DNA of 64,000 nucleotides. It comes from Malus domestica. Its lineage: Eukaryota > Streptophyta > Magnoliopsida > Rosales > Rosaceae. The position numbers were made by a program, and so were the translations under genes. A model generated the notes under the pieces. That model saw nothing but the letters and a program-made list of their open reading frames with translations. It was not told the origin of the DNA and did no database searches. The stretch's first letter is position 1. Every line of letters begins with the position of its first letter. The stretch is taken from positions 6,233,501 to 6,297,500 of the forward strand of contig NC_091677.1 of assembly GCF_042453785.1 (NCBI RefSeq), read 5' to 3'. Shown here piece by piece: positions 1 to 12,580 of this stretch.

Positions 1-1499
1 GGAAATGATTTGCTGGGGATGTTGCTCAATGAGATGCAGAAAAAAAGAGAGAATGGTTTCACCTTAAACTTGCAGCAAATCATGGATGAATGCAAGACAT
101 TCTTCTTTGCAGGACATGAAACAACTGCTCTTTTACTCAGTTGGACTGTCATGTTATTAGCCAGCAATCCCTCTTGGCAAGAAAAGGTTAGGGCTGAGGT
201 GAAGCAAGTATGCAATGGTGGAACTCCATCTGTTGATCAACTTTCTAAGCTCACTTTGGTATGCAAGCTTGCTTTATAGCTTTCTAATTATTGTTAGCTT
301 TTAGTTGTTTTGGTGGTTTGGTATGGTGGTATTTAGGCCATGAAATTACTAAAAAGTTAAGGTAGTGAGAAGGGACAAGATATTATAGCCACTAAGCAAT
401 GCTTCCAAAATTCTTAAACAAATATAGATTTTTTGGCATGAGCCTAAAGGCTAAAACTCCACACCTACCTGTAAACTTAAGTTTGGATTTTACTCGCTTG
501 TATTAAATTAAGTGACTACAGTTTTAACAATTTTTCAATTTAATTACTACACTTTCTGATAGAATATTCAATTTTGAATGCAAACGATTAAATAAAGTGT
601 CTAAACTAATTCCCAATTAAGTTAGTAGTATAAACAATTTACTGCATTTCTACCTGCAAGAGGTACTTTAAAAGAAGCCTCAAAAGTGAAGCTAGCTAGC
701 CCTTGCTTTAGGCTTTTCATTCTAAGAGAGGACCCATAATCTACTCCTATCCATAGTTCATGGCACACCATCTTAGTTTTGTGGTTCTACTTAATTATGA
801 AAAGGCTAATTATAAAAAAACCATAACACCAAATTGAAGTTTTTTAAAAGGAGATTTAGCTGATAATGGCAGTCAAATTAGTCAAAAGGCTTGGCAGCGG
901 CAGTGCCTTGCATGTCTAGTAATCATAAAAATTTTAATAAGCCTTGCCAAGCTAGCTAGGTCATGCCTTTAATTATATCTTTAATTAATATGTTTTTTCT
1001 GATCCATGTTCCTAAAGTTTTAGTCTGAGCTTATTGGTCACATATATTATTATTTTTGTTTGATTTGTTGCAGTTAAATATGGTAATAAATGAATCACTG
1101 AGGCTGTATCCACCAGCAACTGTTCTACCTCGAATGGCTTTTGAGGACATCAAACTCGGTGACTTACATATTCCAAAGGGGCTATCAATATGGATTCCAG
1201 TGCTGGCTATTCACCACAGTGAAGAGTTATGGGGTAAAGATGCAAATGAGTTCAACCCTGAAAGATTTGCTTCTAAGTCCTTCACACCCGGGAGGTTCAT
1301 TCCGTTTGCTACCGGTCCAAGAAATTGTATTGGTCAATCTTTCGCTATGATGGAAGCTAAGATCATATTAGCGATGTTAATCTCGCGATTTAGCTTTACT
1401 ATTTCACCTAATTATCGTCACGCTCCGGTTATTGTCCTCACCATCAAACCTAAGTATGGTGTTCAAGTATGCTTGACCCCCATAGACCCTCCAAATTAG
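1..1499 (+). CDS. CYP735A: Cytochrome P450, CYP735A-like (cytokinin trans-hydroxylase), 3' two exons
   Basis: The C-terminal part of a P450 is cut by the left window edge. Exon 1 (frame 1) runs to 258 and ends at a GT donor; the phase-0 intron is 259-1073 (ends TTGCAG); the last exon is 1074-1499 with stop TAG. Visible landmarks are the oxygen-binding I-helix motif AGHETT (109-126), the K-helix ExxR as ESLR (1092-1103) and the haem-binding loop FATGPRNCIG with the cysteine ligand (1305-1334). The C-terminus, with VLTIKPKYGVQV, closely resembles CYP735A as I remember it. CYP735A enzymes are ER-anchored and hydroxylate the isopentenyl side chain of cytokinin nucleotides to make trans-zeatin types. 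The family is inferred from resemblance; a related clan-72 P450 is the alternative. Nothing in the visible half looks broken. Confidence 0.85.
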
Positions 1500-1902
1500 C
1501 ATACTGATTTTGGGATTAGTGTGCATGATATGTTTATCATTTGAGGAGCTAGGGAACTTGAGACGGAATTTTAGCCAACTCTATCCTTGTAATTTTTGTT
1601 TCTTGGGTTATAGATAGGGAAGAGAATGGGATTGGCGTGGGGTTTGAGCGGATTAACAAAAGAGTAAATGTCAATAAAAATGAATCACAATAATTATTGT
1701 CACTTTTAGCCTAATATTGATGATATGTTGTCTTATTAAGCCGTCTTTGATGAATATATGTTATATTATCAAATTGTTAATTTACTACATTCACGCTTAT
1801 TTTCAATGTAAGTGCATATTTACAATACTAGAGTTATTTAAAGGTCAAAACTTGCAATCGAAACACACACAAAGCGATTGATGAGTTAAATTGGGTCTCT
1901 TC
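1500..1902. other. P450 3' flank
   Basis: Presumed 3' UTR and downstream spacer of the P450. An AATAAAAATGAATC stretch near 1673-1686 could act as a polyadenylation signal. Nothing else recognisable before the hAT target site at 1895-1902. Confidence 0.4.
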
Positions 1903-2954
1903 TAGAGGTGGGCACAGTTCGGTTCGGTGCGATTTTGAGTGAAACCGAAATTTTTTGCGGTTTGGTTTGGTGCAGTTTTGAAGCCAAAACCAAACTGTTT
2001 GGTTTGGTTTGGTACGGTTTCAAACGGTTTTGGTTCAATTTTTAAGAAAAAATATACAATTTAAAATACGAAACGCTCGTTATCTCAAGCTTTACATGAA
2101 TGCAATCAACAAAGAACTATTTTTAAGAAAACTTATCTAGAAGAAAAGTAGTTTCTAGTAAGATCATAAATCAGAACTTGAAATGAAAGATTAGAATATA
2201 TTATAAAGCATTTCCCAATCTAGACATCTTAGAGAGTGCTCCTACAGGGTACAAATTAAACTTAAGCAGTAGCTAATTGAACCGCTACAAAATGTCATAA
2301 ATCCATATATAAAATGAAACTAACCCCTCATTAAAAACCAGTAAAAAGTCCTCACAAATCAACCTTATTAACTAGCTAGGTACCAATTGCCACACAAAAA
2401 TTTAAGGCTTGGGAAGAAGAAATGAAGGAACGGTTTGCAACTTTACATGCATACTATGTGCAGTAGATAACATGTATTAATGATCCAATGTCATGGACTC
2501 ATGACAGATATACATTATAATTGTCCAGCAAATAGACTTGCACGGTTGCACCCTCAATTCTATGAAGAAGCTATGCATTATTTCCTTTGCAATTTTGATT
2601 TCTCAACATCCTTTGTGTGGAACATTCACCCATTGATCACATATCCAGTGTAGAACAATGCATTCAAGTGCCCACCCTTACTGATGAGTGATGATATTAT
2701 ATAGAAGAGAAAGAAAGTGATGAATGATAATATTCTAGTGTTGTTGAGTTCATAATAAATGTATGGACTCTAACAAACAACCAATTAAAACATGACATTT
2801 AATATGGACATTTAATTAAATGCTTATTAATATTTACGATGAGGTTTTCAAAAGCCAAAACCGAAACCAAATCGTTTCCTAACTGAACCGTTCGATACGG
2901 TCTAATTTGGTTCGTGTTTCGGTTTCGGTTTTCAGTTTTAAGTACCCACCCATA
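1903..2954. mobile_element. Non-autonomous hAT transposon, 1052 bp
   Basis: The element is flanked by a perfect 8-bp target duplication GTCTCTTC (1895-1902 and 2955-2962), the length made by hAT transposases. Its ends are imperfect inverted repeats, TAGAGGTGGGCAC on the left and TATGGGTGGGTAC reading in from the right, the usual start of Ac-type plant hAT elements. Both ends carry many CGGTTT/AAACCG motifs (about 1920-2040 and 2860-2940), which in hAT elements serve as subterminal transposase-binding repeats. The interior has no long reading frame, so movement would need a transposase supplied from elsewhere. Confidence 0.85.
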
Positions 2955-2962
2955 GTCTCTTC

Positions 2963-3992
2963 TTTAGCTTTGATGGCCCATATAACTTATATCGAATGAT
3001 AAATTGATTCCTTTTATTCTATCAGATTGATTTAACAAAGTGCTTATCTTTCAAGATTAATTAAAATAATCCAACTTGTATTTGACGCCGCCCCCCGCCC
3101 CCCGGGGGTAGGGTCAGGACCTTCCTTTTAGAGGCTTCATATAAATGAAGAGTGCTTTGGCAGCTACCCCATCATCTCCTTGCACCAATCTCCGATTCTC
3201 TGCGCATCCCACTAAATTTTTTTTCTCATTGTTTTGCTTTCAACTACCATTTATTTATTTCTCTTCTCTGTCACTGTCTAATACACTGCATTCGAAAAAT
3301 TCCAATGCCACACTTTTTAATACGACTTCATTAAGAAACAGCGAAGCTCTCCACCCCAATCTCGAAAGGTTTTGAACCATTGTATTCGATCCATAAATCA
3401 ATTAGACTTTACCTGAATTCCTTTTCCACAAGAATAATTTTCTAACAAAATAGCTTTCTCAATTTTTTTTAATGATACACTTATTCTTTGAAAACCTAAG
3501 GTTTAGCAGTTTCACTTTTATTCAAGTGCTCATTTCAAGTCACTCGATTGTCTTAGTTTTGAGGATAAGAGATTCAAATTTTAGACATCTTCTTACAACA
3601 AAGTTGAAAATATCACTAACACAATAGTTATGCAATTACTCCCTTACAATGTGCCCATACCATCTCAATATGGGTAACTTTTAATATTCACAACTGTCTC
3701 ATGTTTTTTTTTTTTTTTTTTTGTATAGGTAGATAAAGATGTTAAATAATTGTGTAGATATCATTCTCATAGTTAAATAATTATATAGTCCATCGCAGTT
3801 GCTAATTTATTTGTTTAAAAGTTTTGTGTATGATTCAAATTAAAATTTCATATTTGGAAAAGAAAGACATAACTAGGAAAGGCGAACAAGTCATACAAAT
3901 AATAAATAAATGTAAAATTAGGATTTAAATTAAATCAGATAGATGCTCGGTTAAATAAAAAAGTAATCTCGTTGACTAGGTTTAAATCATAA
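2963..3992. other. Intergenic, no gene recognised
   Basis: AT-rich spacer between the hAT element and the solo LTR. It contains a GC-rich patch at about 3087-3110 (runs of C and G), short overlapping frames near 3145-3375 without recognisable domains, and a T-run near 3703-3722. Confidence 0.4.
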
Positions 3993-3997
3993 GACCC

Positions 3998-5174
3998 TGT
4001 TTGGGCCCAAAAATATTGTTTGGGCCCAAAAATATTGTTTTGGACCGAGTTTAGATATTTCTCGGTCTAGTGTTGGATAGGCCGAGTTCAAATTCTTTCT
4101 CGGCCCAGAAGTCGTGTACAGGTGTCATTGGGAGATATTCAGCCCATGGGCCGCGCGATCAAAGTTGGCCATATCCTATCGGGAATTGGGAATGTGGACG
4201 AATCCTGTTATGAGAAGGAGTTTTGAAGGGATCATGATGCTGAGATTGAATACGGTCTGACAACGAGTTATGTTCAAAGTCCTAGTGGGAATAGGATTGG
4301 CCGAGATAAAGTTGGATCATGATAATGAGTTCTAATCCGGGAGTGTTGGGATTCAATACAGGTTGATTGCTATAAATAGGGAGGGAAGACATCGAAACAA
4401 GCCTCTCCAATTCAACATACAAATTGCCCTGCGCATTCTCTCGCTCTACGCGAAACCTCTCAACAACCTTGAGATTTTTGTTTTCCTCTTTTCGCCGACG
4501 CATCTTCAGTTTGGATAAACAGCACTGTGAAGGCAACCGACGAACATCTTCAGTTTGGATAAACAGCACTATTGCCATAGAATCAGCCGACCGTGGAGCA
4601 TCTTCAGTTTGGATAAACAGCACTGTGACATGGCCGACTGGTTACCTATCAAAGTCTCGGTCGAGACGGATTTTTGAATCCTTATCGGCATAGGTCATCT
4701 CGTTAGCCTTCTCGGCAAAGCGAGGTGTTACAAGTTATTATACTCGGCACATTGAACGCCGAGTTGTTTATTCGCAAGTAGGATTTAGAGTTCGGCATAC
4801 TGACGGCCGAACCACTTTCACTATCAAGACGTATATTTGTTTTAAATACTTGTGTCCTTATACTCTGGTGTTGATTCGGCGTCCTTATACTCTTATGAAT
4901 ATAATCACAGTGACCGAATCCGGCACCGACGATTTGTGAACTTCGTAGAACTAGTAACTTTGTCTTCAAGCTCTAGAACCTGAAGGCCGAGGCATGTTCC
5001 TTCCTTGGCCACAATCGCAAGATCAAGAAGTCAGCCACGCACCCAACGCAACATCTACAAATTTTACTCCTCGGCCGACTAGTATAACGCCCCACATACA
5101 ACCGAATGACGTAGTTAGCTTACTAATTATTCAGTCTGCGCGCCACGTAGGTTTGGTAGTTTTTAGGGTCAACA
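3998..5174 (+). mobile_element. Solo LTR of an LTR retrotransposon, about 1.18 kb
   Basis: The block begins TGTT and ends AACA, the inverted terminal dinucleotides of an LTR. It is flanked by near-identical 5-bp repeats, GACCC (3993-3997) and GATCC (5175-5179). A TATA-like TATAAATAGG at 4371-4380 suits the U3 promoter of a + strand LTR. No gag/pol sequence is adjacent, so a solo LTR left by LTR-LTR recombination is the simplest reading. The start shows a 19-bp tandem duplication (TGTTTGGGCCCAAAAATAT). A Ty3-type origin is a guess. Confidence 0.6.
4497..4626 (+). repeat. Three-copy direct repeat inside the solo LTR
   Basis: The 22-bp core CTTCAGTTTGGATAAACAGC-AC occurs three times, starting near 4503, 4549 and 4602, just downstream of the TATA box in the presumed R/U5 part. 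The spacers differ, so the copies are diverged or only the core is kept. Reading frames across it are by-products of the repeat. Confidence 0.75.
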
Positions 5175-5218
5175 GATCCCAAGAACGGGGATGATTGGAG
5201 GGTGAGCTCAGTATAGAG

Positions 5219-5418
5219 GGATGGACCAGGATCCTCTCATGAGCAAATGGTGAGGATCCTTCTGATCAAGCTCATTGGGCCGTTAAAATTTTATCCAACG
5301 GCTACAATTATTATAACTTTTAGAAGGCCCATGTTTGTAGCCATTGGATAAATTTTCAACGGTCCAATGAGCTTGATTAGGAGGATCCTCACCCTTTGCT
5401 CAGGAGAGGATCTTGATC
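5219..5418. mobile_element. Snap-back MITE, 200 bp, GGATCCTCTC-type ends
   Basis: Nearly the whole element is an inverted repeat: TGGACCAGGATCCTCTC at the left pairs with the complement of GAGAGGATCTTGATCCA at the right, and CAAGCTCATTGGGCCGTT pairs with AACGGTCCAATGAGCTTG. It is flanked by a direct repeat CAGTATAGAG (5209-5218 and 5419-5428), in the 8-11 bp range typical of Mutator-type insertions. It lies 44 bp from the solo LTR. Related elements lie at 43273 and 44108. Confidence 0.75.
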
Positions 5419-5524
5419 CAGTATAGAGATACCGCGCGCTAGGTATTGTGTCAACTACAACTACGTACTCAGCCTTTTTGTTCCACATATTTGGCAAAGG
5501 TTCTTTAAACCCCTAATATATATA

Positions 5525-5690
5525 TGGGAATTTTAACGAAAAGCACCTGATACTGTTCACTTTAACGAAAAACCACATTTTTACACTAAAAAGTCAATCT
5601 TGGTACAATTCACTTTACCCTTTATTTTGTCCTTATCATTAAAACTCAAAGTTTTCAAGCCCTTTTCATTAGTTTTCCTTATATATTAGT
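5525..5690. repeat. Dispersed repeat (GGGAATTTTAACGAAAAGC family)
   Basis: The left end GGGAATTTTAACGAAAAGC and the right end, reading in as GGAAAACTAATGAAAAGGGC, form imperfect inverted repeats around AACGAAAAACCACATTTTTA. I recall this sequence as very common in apple and pear genomic DNA, which is part of the basis for the Maleae call. The class is uncertain; probably a small non-autonomous DNA element. Confidence 0.5.
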
Positions 5691-6204
5691 GTCAGAAGGA
5701 TTAATAAACTAATTAAAATCAGAAATTCTTCTTTTTTATCCGACAGTGATACGTAGAGCTAAAATACGAGTGTCATCACCATATAAATTTTAATACATAC
5801 ATAATATTATTTCTCAAAATAAGTATTAAATCACATCTTCATCTATTCAAGCTGGACAAGATTAAGAAGAATAGATGGTCTGCATTCTTTTATCCATGTG
5901 ATTGAGAAACTTCTGACAATGTTGAAGTGAAAGTAGCGGATGATAGAAAAAGATAAGCAGCTAGGTCATATTCAAGTTTTGGGAAGTTGACAAGGCCACT
6001 TCCAGCTAAACATTTTACAAAATAATTCAACTAAATTAGTCTGCAGTCCTATCATGTGAATAGGATCCAGCGTTCAAATACTTGCTCATATTAACATGAG
6101 AATGAGATGCGCAAGGGTTTTAATCAAATATGATGCAGTGAATAGCATTGCCTTTTTTAATTAGTTGGTGGCGACCTCGTGTTCAATGCTTCAACTATGA
6201 ATAA
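5691..6204. other. Intergenic, no gene recognised
   Basis: AT-rich spacer without coding features. Confidence 0.35.
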
Positions 6205-6665
6205 ATTTATTTTTTATTTTTTTTAAAGAATCCTCGACGGTATGAGTAGAATTTTTTTGATATTGAAAAAAATGGTAGACCTAGTCAGGGAAGACATAAA
6301 CCTAATCCCTCGTAATACAATGAGAAAGAGAGGGATATATATGAAACCAAAACCCTCTAAAGCTAAACCTAAAGGTCTAAACCTACAAAATAGAACAAGC
6401 AACATCACAAGGTTAAGAAAAAAATAACAAGAAAGTAAGAAACTTGCATGCAAAGATGAACATTAATTTAAGAAGCGAAAGCCAGGAAAGTCAATATAGC
6501 CTGAAAACAAAGCAGCACGAACCAGCACAAAATCAAGCCATACAAAGTTGGAGAAGACAAGCTCATGTTAACAAAATTGTCCGCAACCACATTTCCTTCT
6601 CGATATATCTGAGGGGCATAAAAAGCCATCTTCCGAATGCAGTTCAAACAAATAGACAAATGCGT
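6205..6665 (-). mobile_element. LINE (L1-type) 3' end fragment
   Basis: On the minus strand 6468-6659 translates to a segment containing IYREGNVVADNFVNM, matching the end of the plant LINE RNase H domain (usual pattern IYREGNxVADxLAN). Downstream the minus strand reaches a T/A-rich tract at 6205-6227, an A-rich tail in that orientation, as expected for the 3' end of a non-LTR element. The reverse transcriptase part is absent, so it is a 5'-truncated dead copy. Confidence 0.55.
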
Positions 6666-8159
6666 ACGAATAGGTCAAGAATTATCAAAACTAGTTGATT
6701 GTTGTGAGATCAAAACTATATTTTCGGTAAAAGAGGTTTCGTCTTGTAAATTGTTTTATTTTAATATTAACAAGACTATATTGAGTAATTACACTAATAC
6801 ATTTGAAATAGTTGAGTTCTATTCTTACTTAAAACTAGTTTCCTAGCACGCGTGTCCCTCGCTTAATTAGTTATCAAAATGTATGATTTAGGACAATTAA
6901 AGACGAACCTTATACAATATTGTATATTATCCCCGTAATTAAATAATCCTCATGTATATGTACATCAAAATTTCTGGGAGCACGCACACACATAAAATAT
7001 AGAAGAGATTATCCGATGATATACAATGATTATAAACCTTTTTCTTCTCTACTTTTCCCCTTGCACGAGTGGGTCTGGGTGGCTCAAAACTAGTGATTTT
7101 CTTCTCTCCCTCCCTCATATAAAGTAGTGTCATGATACGACCAAACTGGGGTCCCTTCCATAAATTAATACGAGCTTTGTGACTTCTAGACAGAGTCAAA
7201 ACTAGATTATAGGGTTGATGTCTCTTTTAATACAGGTGATTAAGGTTTTGCTAATGATTAAAGAATATATAAACAAAGGCATTAGATGTCAAATTATATG
7301 CGCCACCATTAATATCACCTCCACTCCCACCACCACCTCCTTCTTCCCTACCACAACTCTCCTGGCCTCGCATATTATGCATAACTACTCAATTACATGA
7401 TAATTAATGAATTTTTTATTTTATAATGAAGTAGTGCTTCTCAATTTAAAAATTATTATGTACCTGACATTTTGTTTAAAAAACATTAAGAAAACTATAT
7501 CTTTGTACTACATTAGTATGCTACCTGATGTGACAACTAAAACATGTCATTTAAATAATGAGTTTGTCTCATTAGATATTAGTTGTATGAATCACTTGTC
7601 ATATCATATAATACATTATTTTAGCCTAATTAATTAGGGTAATGCTAGGTAGACAAGTTTTAAATTAAATTTTATGAACCAAATGATATAATTGTTAACG
7701 ATTAGATGATTAATTAAATTTTGATTAACGTACTTATTTTCTATTTGAATATTTCACGCTGTGACTTTTATATAATTGCAATGTTAAAGCTCAGTTCACC
7801 AAATTTATGGTGAGCTAAAAGCCATCTCCAAAGGGCAATACTCAAATTCTCATACATAAATTCTCTCGTTTGGGCTCAAAAGTGGTAGGACCAAAAACTT
7901 ATCATTTTCTTCGTTGCGTATCAAAAGTTATAATTGAACTTAGATATGAGCATTTTAGTTTGGGGATTTTCTTTTCCTGTGTTGAGTTTTGTATTTCTAG
8001 TGCATGGTACCCTAACCAAAATTTGAAAATGGCCCAGACGTACTACTTAAAGTGAATGGAATATCACTATTGTATTGGACAAAAATGATTAAGTTAGTTG
8101 GGCATCTAAGAAAATTTCTAAATTTTATTAAACTAGCAAGTACATTGACACATCCTAAC
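6666..8159. other. Intergenic, no gene recognised
   Basis: AT-rich spacer; frames here are short and show no domain. A CACCTCCACTCCCACCACC tract lies near 7317. I see no RNA gene. Confidence 0.35.
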
Positions 8160-10775
8160 CTGAGATGTCCACTAAAACTCTGAATTGAGTTGTGCTGGCC
8201 GACACCTGGAAGGTGACGAATCCATAAAATGTAGTGATGTGGAAAATATGAATAAATTTAAACCTAAAAGTGTCTAAATATAAGAGTACGCTGGTGAGCG
8301 GGAATGAACCTATTTCATACATGATGACAGAGCATAAGTACAGTACAGTAAAATAGGGTGAGAATTATATCATCGATGGTAATCGTCTACACCAAGATTT
8401 GCCAATAATCCTCGTTGACACGCAATCACTACTTCTAAACCTGGAGGTGTGAAAAAACAAGGGTGAGTGTGCCTGAAAATAAAGTTTTAATAAAAACCTT
8501 TGAAAACGTTATAATCACTCGCTGTAAAACCTGTATAGTTTCCAAAATATCATACTACCTATAAGTATGAAAATCAAATGCATGCCAAAAGTAAGTCCAA
8601 AAATATGCCACAACAGAAAAGCTCAACAGCAATATAGATATGATCAAGTGCTGAAATCTATACTAGCATGACAGTCTGAGTCACATAATGTGACATGTAC
8701 GACTGCACCTATCGCTCATCAGTCATATGCTAACACACGAGTCGGAGTCACCTAATGTGACATGTACGACAAAATTGAATGTAAATATGTACGCTCTAGT
8801 GCTACGATCACGTGAAGGCTGGCGATAAATCGCTAGTCACCTACAAGTCGGAGTCACCTAATGTGACGTGACCTGTACGACAGGGCTGGCACCAAACTTG
8901 GATTCAAGGTGAGCGTGAGGTGCGGGAGGTGAACATCATGTGAAGGACTGTGCCCTGGCTCAGGATGGGAGCACTAACACCGGGATGTAGCAATGATAAG
9001 CATTCTAAATGCAAAAGCATGCCATAGTGATTCAACCATTTCAATTCACCACATAGCCTTACCTGGACTTACATGCGCGTCCTTTGATACCTTAGCCTTT
9101 CAAACCATTCACAACAATTATAAGCAGGTAAAATGCATATGAATATGCCATGATGATGCATAAAATCCAATCATAATATAGCATTTTTAAAATATATAAA
9201 TCATGGCATAAAATGCATAAAACCATTTAAAAACATTTATGGAAACTATAAAGTGTATATAACTCCCTAGCATGAATATTAAAACGTCTCGAACGATCGG
9301 CGCCTAGAACAATTATCAAATCACGTCTCAAAATTATTATCGATAGAACACGTAACTTACATAAAACACATTCCAAACACATTCCCAAGGACGTTCTCAA
9401 ATAATTTGGAACTCATTGACGAAAAGTCAATCGTCGGTCAAGGTCAATGGTAGGGTCCACAACCCAACGTACCTTGATCCGGAAGATCAGAATATTAGAT
9501 TTTCGATCCGTAACTTCCTAAATCCACATTATGCTTCTAGAATAACATACTAAAGTTTCATTATGATCCAACGGTTGGATCTCCGTCAATTGTAAATTCA
9601 AGTGGCGGTCAACGTTTTATTTTACGAACTTACAAATCCAATTCGGGAAGATCCGTACGTTGGATTCCCATTTCGTAAGTTTCTAATATCCTCAAATATT
9701 ACATACTATAATGTATTAAAGTTTGGTGACAATCTAATAACGGTTGAATCTTTAATTCATATAAGGATCAAGTAGCGGTCTCTATCAAAACTATGTTCAA
9801 ACGATGAGATTTCATCAATCAGACTTCACCTATGGAATTGGGGTATCAAAATTAGCTTAGGAAGGCCAAGGGGTGCCTTGGCCTACATGCCACCCGACCG
9901 TCCCGACTCGTCGGAAAAATCAACTATTTCTAAAAATTCTCAAATTTCACAGAAATGAAGATCTCAATGAGTAAAGCAAGTTTTATACCTGCAGTCAAAT
10001 CCAATTTGGCCGGAAAAAGCATCAAATCGTCGCGAACCAGTTGGAAACCCTAGAATGGGTATTCGTCGATTCGACTTCTCTGGTGTTCCAACGGCCCTAT
10101 CACTGGTTGGGTCTTGTTCCTGGGTCCAAGAGGAGTTGATTAAGGGTAGTGGTGGGTGGTGAAACTCGCCGGATCGGAAGAATCACCGTCGAGCACCTCC
10201 GATGCTCCGGTAAGGTTCTACACGATTTTGGACCTAAAAACCTTCGAATTTGGGTGGAGATGGTAGAGGGGAGGTTGTGGAAGAGATTGCAGGTGTTGGA
10301 TGATGGCGGTTCGACGGGGAAAATGGCGAAAGTCGCCGGAATTGGTTGAGTGGGGTGTGCAGGTGTACGGGTCGTCGGGAAGGAAAGCTTCCTTTCTTTT
10401 TTTTTTCTTTTTTTTTTCTTCCTTCTCTCTGATTGGTTGCTCACTCCCCCCTAAATTCTGATTGGTCCTCCACCATTTAACTGATTGGTTCCTTCCCTTT
10501 AGCCTGAATGGCCTTTTTCCCACAATGTGGGATTTTATATTCCCTTAAATCTTTAATTTAGTGAAACGATTTCAAATGTCCGTAACTATACAGTTATAAT
10601 CTGGACTCGCAAATGGCTTTCGCCTATGAGTTCGTAACTTCAAAATCAATTCGGAAACATTAATTGTGACTTCGAACGGTCAACGAAAGTCAAACATCCT
10701 TGCCTCTAAGGGCATTTTTCGTAAAATCACTATTTTAAATTTTATAAAACTTAAAATTAGGGACTGGTTGTCACA
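8160..10775 (-). mobile_element. Probable LTR-retrotransposon fragment or solo LTR
   Basis: A non-coding block whose right end, read on the minus strand, begins TGTGACAACCAGTCCCTAA, a typical plant LTR start. It contains three variants of GTCGGAGTCACCTAATGTGAC followed by GTACGAC (near 8678, 8741 and 8848), which I associate with a common apple LTR family. A 5-bp repeat ATGCA follows the right end (10776-10780) and also precedes TGCC at 8583, so the LTR could be 8583-10775; sequence to the left reads like the same element. The left boundary is uncertain. No gag/pol frame is present. Confidence 0.45.
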
Positions 10776-11294
10776 ATGCATAGCATTAAAAAAATTATTT
10801 TAGCTACTCAGTTTAATTTTTTATCACTAAGAACACTCTTTATTTTATAAATTTTGAATATTTTATTTTAACAATTCAAACTCAACCCACTCATTTTCTA
10901 AAACTATATTCTCTTTCTTTCTTTTCTCTTTTGCTCATGGGTCCACTCTTGTGTTTTATTATTTTTTTAATATTTAGCTAATGAATAGTTTCTCTATAAA
11001 TTTAAAGAGTGACTATTCATTTTGTTATAATAAAGACTCTTTTACTAAGTTTTTTGAAGATGTAATCTTTTTTTTTAAATTTAGCTCACTAAAATAGAAT
11101 TTAAGTTGTTTTAGAACATCTTTTGGAAATGCTTTAAATGGTATTCATCTCAGTTTGAGCAATAGTAATGATAGATTAGATTATAGAGCATTTCCTAAAA
11201 GGGGAAACTTGACATAAGTCTAATTTTTTTAGCAAATAGTAGGAATAGTCTACTTTATTAAAATAAGTCCACGTCCTTAAATTTAATTATTTTA
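10776..11294. other. Intergenic, no gene recognised
   Basis: AT-rich sequence with homopolymer T runs; nothing identifiable. Confidence 0.35.
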
Positions 11295-11413
11295 GAGAAT
11301 GTTATTAGCACTTCAAAAATCTCATTTTGCATTCCATACTTTCTTTAATTAGAAAGAAAAATACACTTGCAAGGAATGTCTAATGAGATTTTTAGAGTGC
11401 TAATAATAGTTCC
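11295..11413. mobile_element. Small palindromic MITE
   Basis: The left arm (GAATGTTATTAGCACTTCAA then AAATCTCAT) pairs with the right arm (ATGAGATTTTTAGAGTGC then TAATAATAGTTCCC). About 119 bp, no coding capacity. The flanks are too AT-rich to fix a target duplication. Confidence 0.55.
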
Positions 11414-12580
11414 CTTATTTTATTCTCCATAATTATCTTTTTTATGATAAGATTTATTATAAAAGTTAATTTTTAAACTAATTATCTCTTTAATTATTTC
11501 TTTTTATTTTTGTTCTTCCTCCAGCTTTAAACCCCATTTATAGATTTCATTTTTAATGTTTATAATCAACTTCTATCACAAGTTAGTTGTATTTATCTAC
11601 CTATATTACAATTTTTTTAATAATAACCTATATCACATATTAATGTGTCTGCTTGTAGGTATATTATGTTTTTCTACCTTTTAGTTAGGTTTCATATCTT
11701 TCTTATATGTATAATATACATTCATATATTTGTTACTCGAGTTAGGGTTGTATGTTAAGCAGATGGATTTGTGTTATATATTGGTTTTTGTTACAAGATA
11801 TTAAGTGTATTTTAATTTAAATCTCCAATATTTAAAAAATAAAATGAGTATAAAAGAAATAAAAGTGGTAGATAAGATAATATTAACCTAATAACGTTGA
11901 TTTACGTACCCAAATCTAAATGCCCCTTTCGAAAATAGTTTGTAGTTTGGTTCTAGCTATTTTTTTTTCCTAGGTCAGAGTTCTAGTTCAAGCTTCTAGC
12001 CAAGCTTTTCCTCCAATTCAGAGACGGTAGGCGAACTTTACATTTCCCGCTTTCCCCATTGATTAAAATTGGTAGGATTTCTAAAGACAAATCTATCATT
12101 TGGAGTCTCCATCTCAAGGATAAAGATACCTATTAACTACGTAAAAAGAATTATGGGATCTTTTACAGCAAGTCCGTCTAGGTAAGGTAATCCATCGAAT
12201 TAGATACATATGACGATTATATGAAAGGCGAGCCACCTCATAAGTCATGACATTAGTCAGCTTCTAGAGATCAACCTTAACTGTTCACCTTTCAATTTTT
12301 CAATTCTATATCATTGACCAACGTTGAAATATCGAGCGATTTAAACCTAAATCAAAAGATAATGATGCCAATCATGTTCCATAATTTTGAACAATGTAAA
12401 ACCTAAATGCTTACTAATTAATTATCTTGTTTGACTGGAATGCAAGAGAAGATCCAACCCAAATCTCACCGACGAATCTGCTGCATTAGCAAGATTTTGT
12501 TTTTGAAAAGGTCAAGATCATCTTAGGACTTGGGAATGTTTTGGGTAGACTTTTGCAATGGTTGACATATTTTATAGGGT
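11414..12580. other. Intergenic, no gene recognised
   Basis: AT-rich spacer, no coding signal, no repeat that I can delimit. Confidence 0.35.

Noticed and set aside
10100..10523. Overlapping minus-strand frames of 101-114 residues
   Set aside because: They lie inside a probable LTR fragment and owe their Lys/Arg runs to a T-rich tract at 10390-10425.
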